Assembly: GCA_027063755.1 (NCBI GenBank)
Contig: JAMORD010000089.1
Coordinates: 1-7,548 of the forward strand
DNA from: a bacterium
GTDB lineage: Bacteria > Coprothermobacterota > Coprothermobacteria > Coprothermobacterales > JAADFF01
DNA length: 7,548 bases
Direction of reading: 5' to 3'
The position numbers were made by a program, and so were the translations under genes. Under the pieces are notes generated by a model. That model worked only from the letters and a program-made list of their open reading frames with translations, was not told where the DNA came from and ran no database searches. Shown here piece by piece: positions 6,194-7,548 of this stretch; within the stretch, counting starts at the first letter, position 1; each line of letters opens with the position of its first letter.

Positions 6194-6950
6194 AATACTT
6201 TACACACCACCAAAAACACTATTCATACCGGTTGGTACTCCTCTCATGGGAAAGACAACATGGATAAAAAGGATGCTCCCCAAAACTGTTGCTTCTGTCA
6301 GTAGAGATGATATTAGAAAAGCCATATCCCGGCCTGTATCTTTAGGAATAGGCAAGTTTTACGAAACCATAGTAGATAGCAAGATGGAAGAGGAAATAGA
6401 ACACCTGTGGTGGAAGGCCCTGCAGTGGAACATGGAAAGAAACATTCCAGTAGTCAGCGATACTACCAATCTTACACATAAAGGCAGGCAAAAACTCTGC
6501 ATGCTTGCACACGAACACGGGTATACTCCGATGGTTATCGTTTTTACAACCAGAGACAAGTTAAGAACATGCATAAGCACAGACACGGCGATAATGACAA
6601 AACACGCCAAAGAGCTATACAAACAGGCCATAAAAACCCGGGGCAAATCTCAATACCATAGATTTATAAAAAACCTAGGAATAACATCAGAACTTGGCAT
6701 AACACTTATGCTGAGAAACTACGAAAGACTCCACAAAGACAGTATCTTTATCAATCCTCGGGTACTGTCCTCTATGATAAAACGCATGTATAACGACTAC
6801 CCCCATAGAGCCTATCTAAAAACAGACTTTTCCCGTGTAAAAATTACCAATATACCTCACCCATGTATAGACAAATGCCTACCCACAAAACGCTATAGAG
6901 CGGTGGCTAAACCACCCCAGAAGCCTACAATGGAAGGCAAGGAATGGTAA
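6177..6950 (+). CDS. P-loop kinase resembling the T4 polynucleotide 5'-kinase domain, 257 aa
   Basis: A cytoplasmic P-loop phosphotransferase. Walker A is GTPLMGKT (20-27), followed by W in the T4 polynucleotide kinase manner. SRDDIR (42-47) corresponds to the T4 NRDDYR segment, whose Asp and Arg contact the 5'-hydroxyl and phosphate. SDTTN (94-98) corresponds to the strand ending in SDTN. NPRVLSSMIKRMY (193-205) resembles the helix after the lid. Between about 133 and 188 there is extra sequence not present in the T4 kinase domain, containing TRGKSQYHRF. No phosphatase domain follows; instead there is a basic tail with CIDKC (230-234). A 5'-OH nucleic acid kinase is the best guess, but a small-molecule kinase of the same fold (zeta-toxin or chloramphenicol phosphotransferase type) cannot be excluded. 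SD GAGGTG (6161-6166) lies inside the esterase gene, so the two are probably coupled. Confidence 0.8.
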   Translation: MHQKHKILYTPPKTLFIPVGTPLMGKTTWIKRMLPKTVASVSRDDIRKAISRPVSLGIGKFYETIVDSKMEEEIEHLWWKALQWNMERNIPVVSDTTNLTHKGRQKLCMLAHEHGYTPMVIVFTTRDKLRTCISTDTAIMTKHAKELYKQAIKTRGKSQYHRFIKNLGITSELGITLMLRNYERLHKDSIFINPRVLSSMIKRMYNDYPHRAYLKTDFSRVKITNIPHPCIDKCLPTKRYRAVAKPPQKPTMEGKEW

Positions 6951-6964
6951 ATCTTTAAATCTAC

Positions 6965-6970
6965 TATAAT
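6965..6970 (+). promoter_or_regulatory. -10 box for the exported repeat protein gene
   Basis: A consensus TATAAT lies about 36 bases before the ATG at 7006, with the SD TAGGAGGTGA (6992-7001) in the predicted leader. No good -35 is found at the expected spacing near 6942-6947, so the promoter may rely on an activator or be weak. It implies that the downstream gene is transcribed independently of the kinase, although no terminator separates them. Confidence 0.5.
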
Positions 6971-7005
6971 AGAATGGCAAAACAATTCATATAGGAGGTG
7001 AGAAC

Positions 7006-7548
7006 ATGAAAAAGTTCTCTCATGTCGTTATTATCATTGCCATGATACTGGCAACTTTCCCCCTGCAAGTTTTTGCCCTAACCAATGATGGTATTGACAC
7101 ACCTAACCCCACCTTGGTATTTGCCGGCAACAAAACTTACATTTATAGCACCATTACAACAACAGACGGATACATAGTAGCCGGCACAACACAGTTTGAC
7201 AATGGAAGCACCGTATTCATTCAAAAAATTGACAAGAACGGCAAAGTTATCTGGAACACCTATGTTGGCGGACAAACTGACTATGTACCTGCCTATGTAA
7301 CTCCCAAAGTTATAGAGTTAGGAGATTACTACTATGTCGTAGGCTCTACACAGGGCACCGATGTAGAAGGCTATCACGGTGGCACATGTGGTGATCATCC
7401 ATGCAGTGATATACTCGTAGCCAAAGTTGATAAAGATGGAAATCTCATATGGCACAAGGCTTATGGCACAGAAAATGAAGACATAGGATATAGTGCCATA
7501 GCCGATGGCAACAACATTGTGGTAGTAGGTTATATAGACAGAAATACC
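7006..7548 (+). CDS. exported beta-propeller-like repeat protein, C-terminus outside window
   Basis: The frame is open from ATG 7006 to the window edge (181 residues), with a very strong SD. Residues 1-24 are a signal peptide (KK start, hydrophobic core, VFA cleavage site). The rest shows a repeating pattern: a DG/GD turn plus Y.VVG strand, then a K(I/V)DK.G(K/N).IW strand pair ending in a YGG/YGT turn. Copies are visible at about 54-89 and 106-154, with a third starting at 167. This is the layout of bacterial secreted or surface beta-propeller-type proteins, whose blades read like 'VKLDKDGNLIW'. The second copy carries an insert with Cys128 and Cys133 (CGDHPC) after a GTDVEGYHGG turn, perhaps a disulfide or metal-linked loop. 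It probably acts outside the membrane, but the role, blade number and any anchor domain lie beyond the edge. Confidence 0.85.
   Translation, partial: MKKFSHVVIIIAMILATFPLQVFALTNDGIDTPNPTLVFAGNKTYIYSTITTTDGYIVAGTTQFDNGSTVFIQKIDKNGKVIWNTYVGGQTDYVPAYVTPKVIELGDYYYVVGSTQGTDVEGYHGGTCGDHPCSDILVAKVDKDGNLIWHKAYGTENEDIGYSAIADGNNIVVVGYIDRNT

Noticed and set aside
6359-6646. Minus-strand 95-codon frame with hydrophobic content
   Set aside because: It is antisense to the kinase, which has Walker A, RDD and DTTN motifs; the hydrophobicity comes from reading the complement.
6951-7005. Terminator between the kinase and the exported repeat protein gene
   Set aside because: I found no GC-rich stem followed by T residues in the gap; only a -10 box and an SD are visible.

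Overview
The window looks like chromosome from an AT-rich, probably Gram-positive-type (Firmicutes-like) anaerobe. Three things point that way. Shine-Dalgarno (SD) sequences are strong and match the 16S 3' end almost fully, for example TAGGAGGTGATC at 2511-2522. The transport binding protein has a lipoprotein-type signal peptide. ATA, AGA and AGG codons are used heavily. No species is recognised. There are no RNA genes, insertion sequences, CRISPR arrays or phage structural genes, and no gap between genes exceeds about 185 bases.

Layout. Positions 1-2506 (minus strand) hold a three-gene TAXI-type TRAP transporter operon, read from right to left: substrate-binding lipoprotein, DUF1850 protein, and fused membrane permease (cut by the left window edge). 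A rho-independent terminator at 2640-2666 separates it from trxB (2691-3617, minus), a complete thioredoxin reductase with its own extended -10 promoter. Upstream of trxB, also on minus, is a compact cluster of three unrecognised genes (3668-5495): a 347-residue protein with a soluble N-terminal half and a membrane C-terminal half, a 98-residue soluble protein, and a 155-residue exported protein. They are spaced like an operon.

The strand switches in a 47-base divergent gap at 5496-5542. To the right, on plus, lie an esterase/alpha-beta-hydrolase-like gene (5543-6193) and, overlapping it by 17 bases, a P-loop kinase resembling the 5'-kinase domain of T4 polynucleotide kinase (6177-6950). A separate promoter then serves an exported repeat protein, probably a beta-propeller (7006 to the right edge, incomplete).

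How they work together. The TRAP operon is a secondary solute uptake system, and trxB supplies NADPH-driven dithiol reduction. The 347/98/155 cluster and the hydrolase-kinase pair are the least explained parts. In four of the minus-strand genes an in-frame GTG sits inside the SD exactly 9 bases before the likely true start, so longest-ORF annotation would start them three codons too early.
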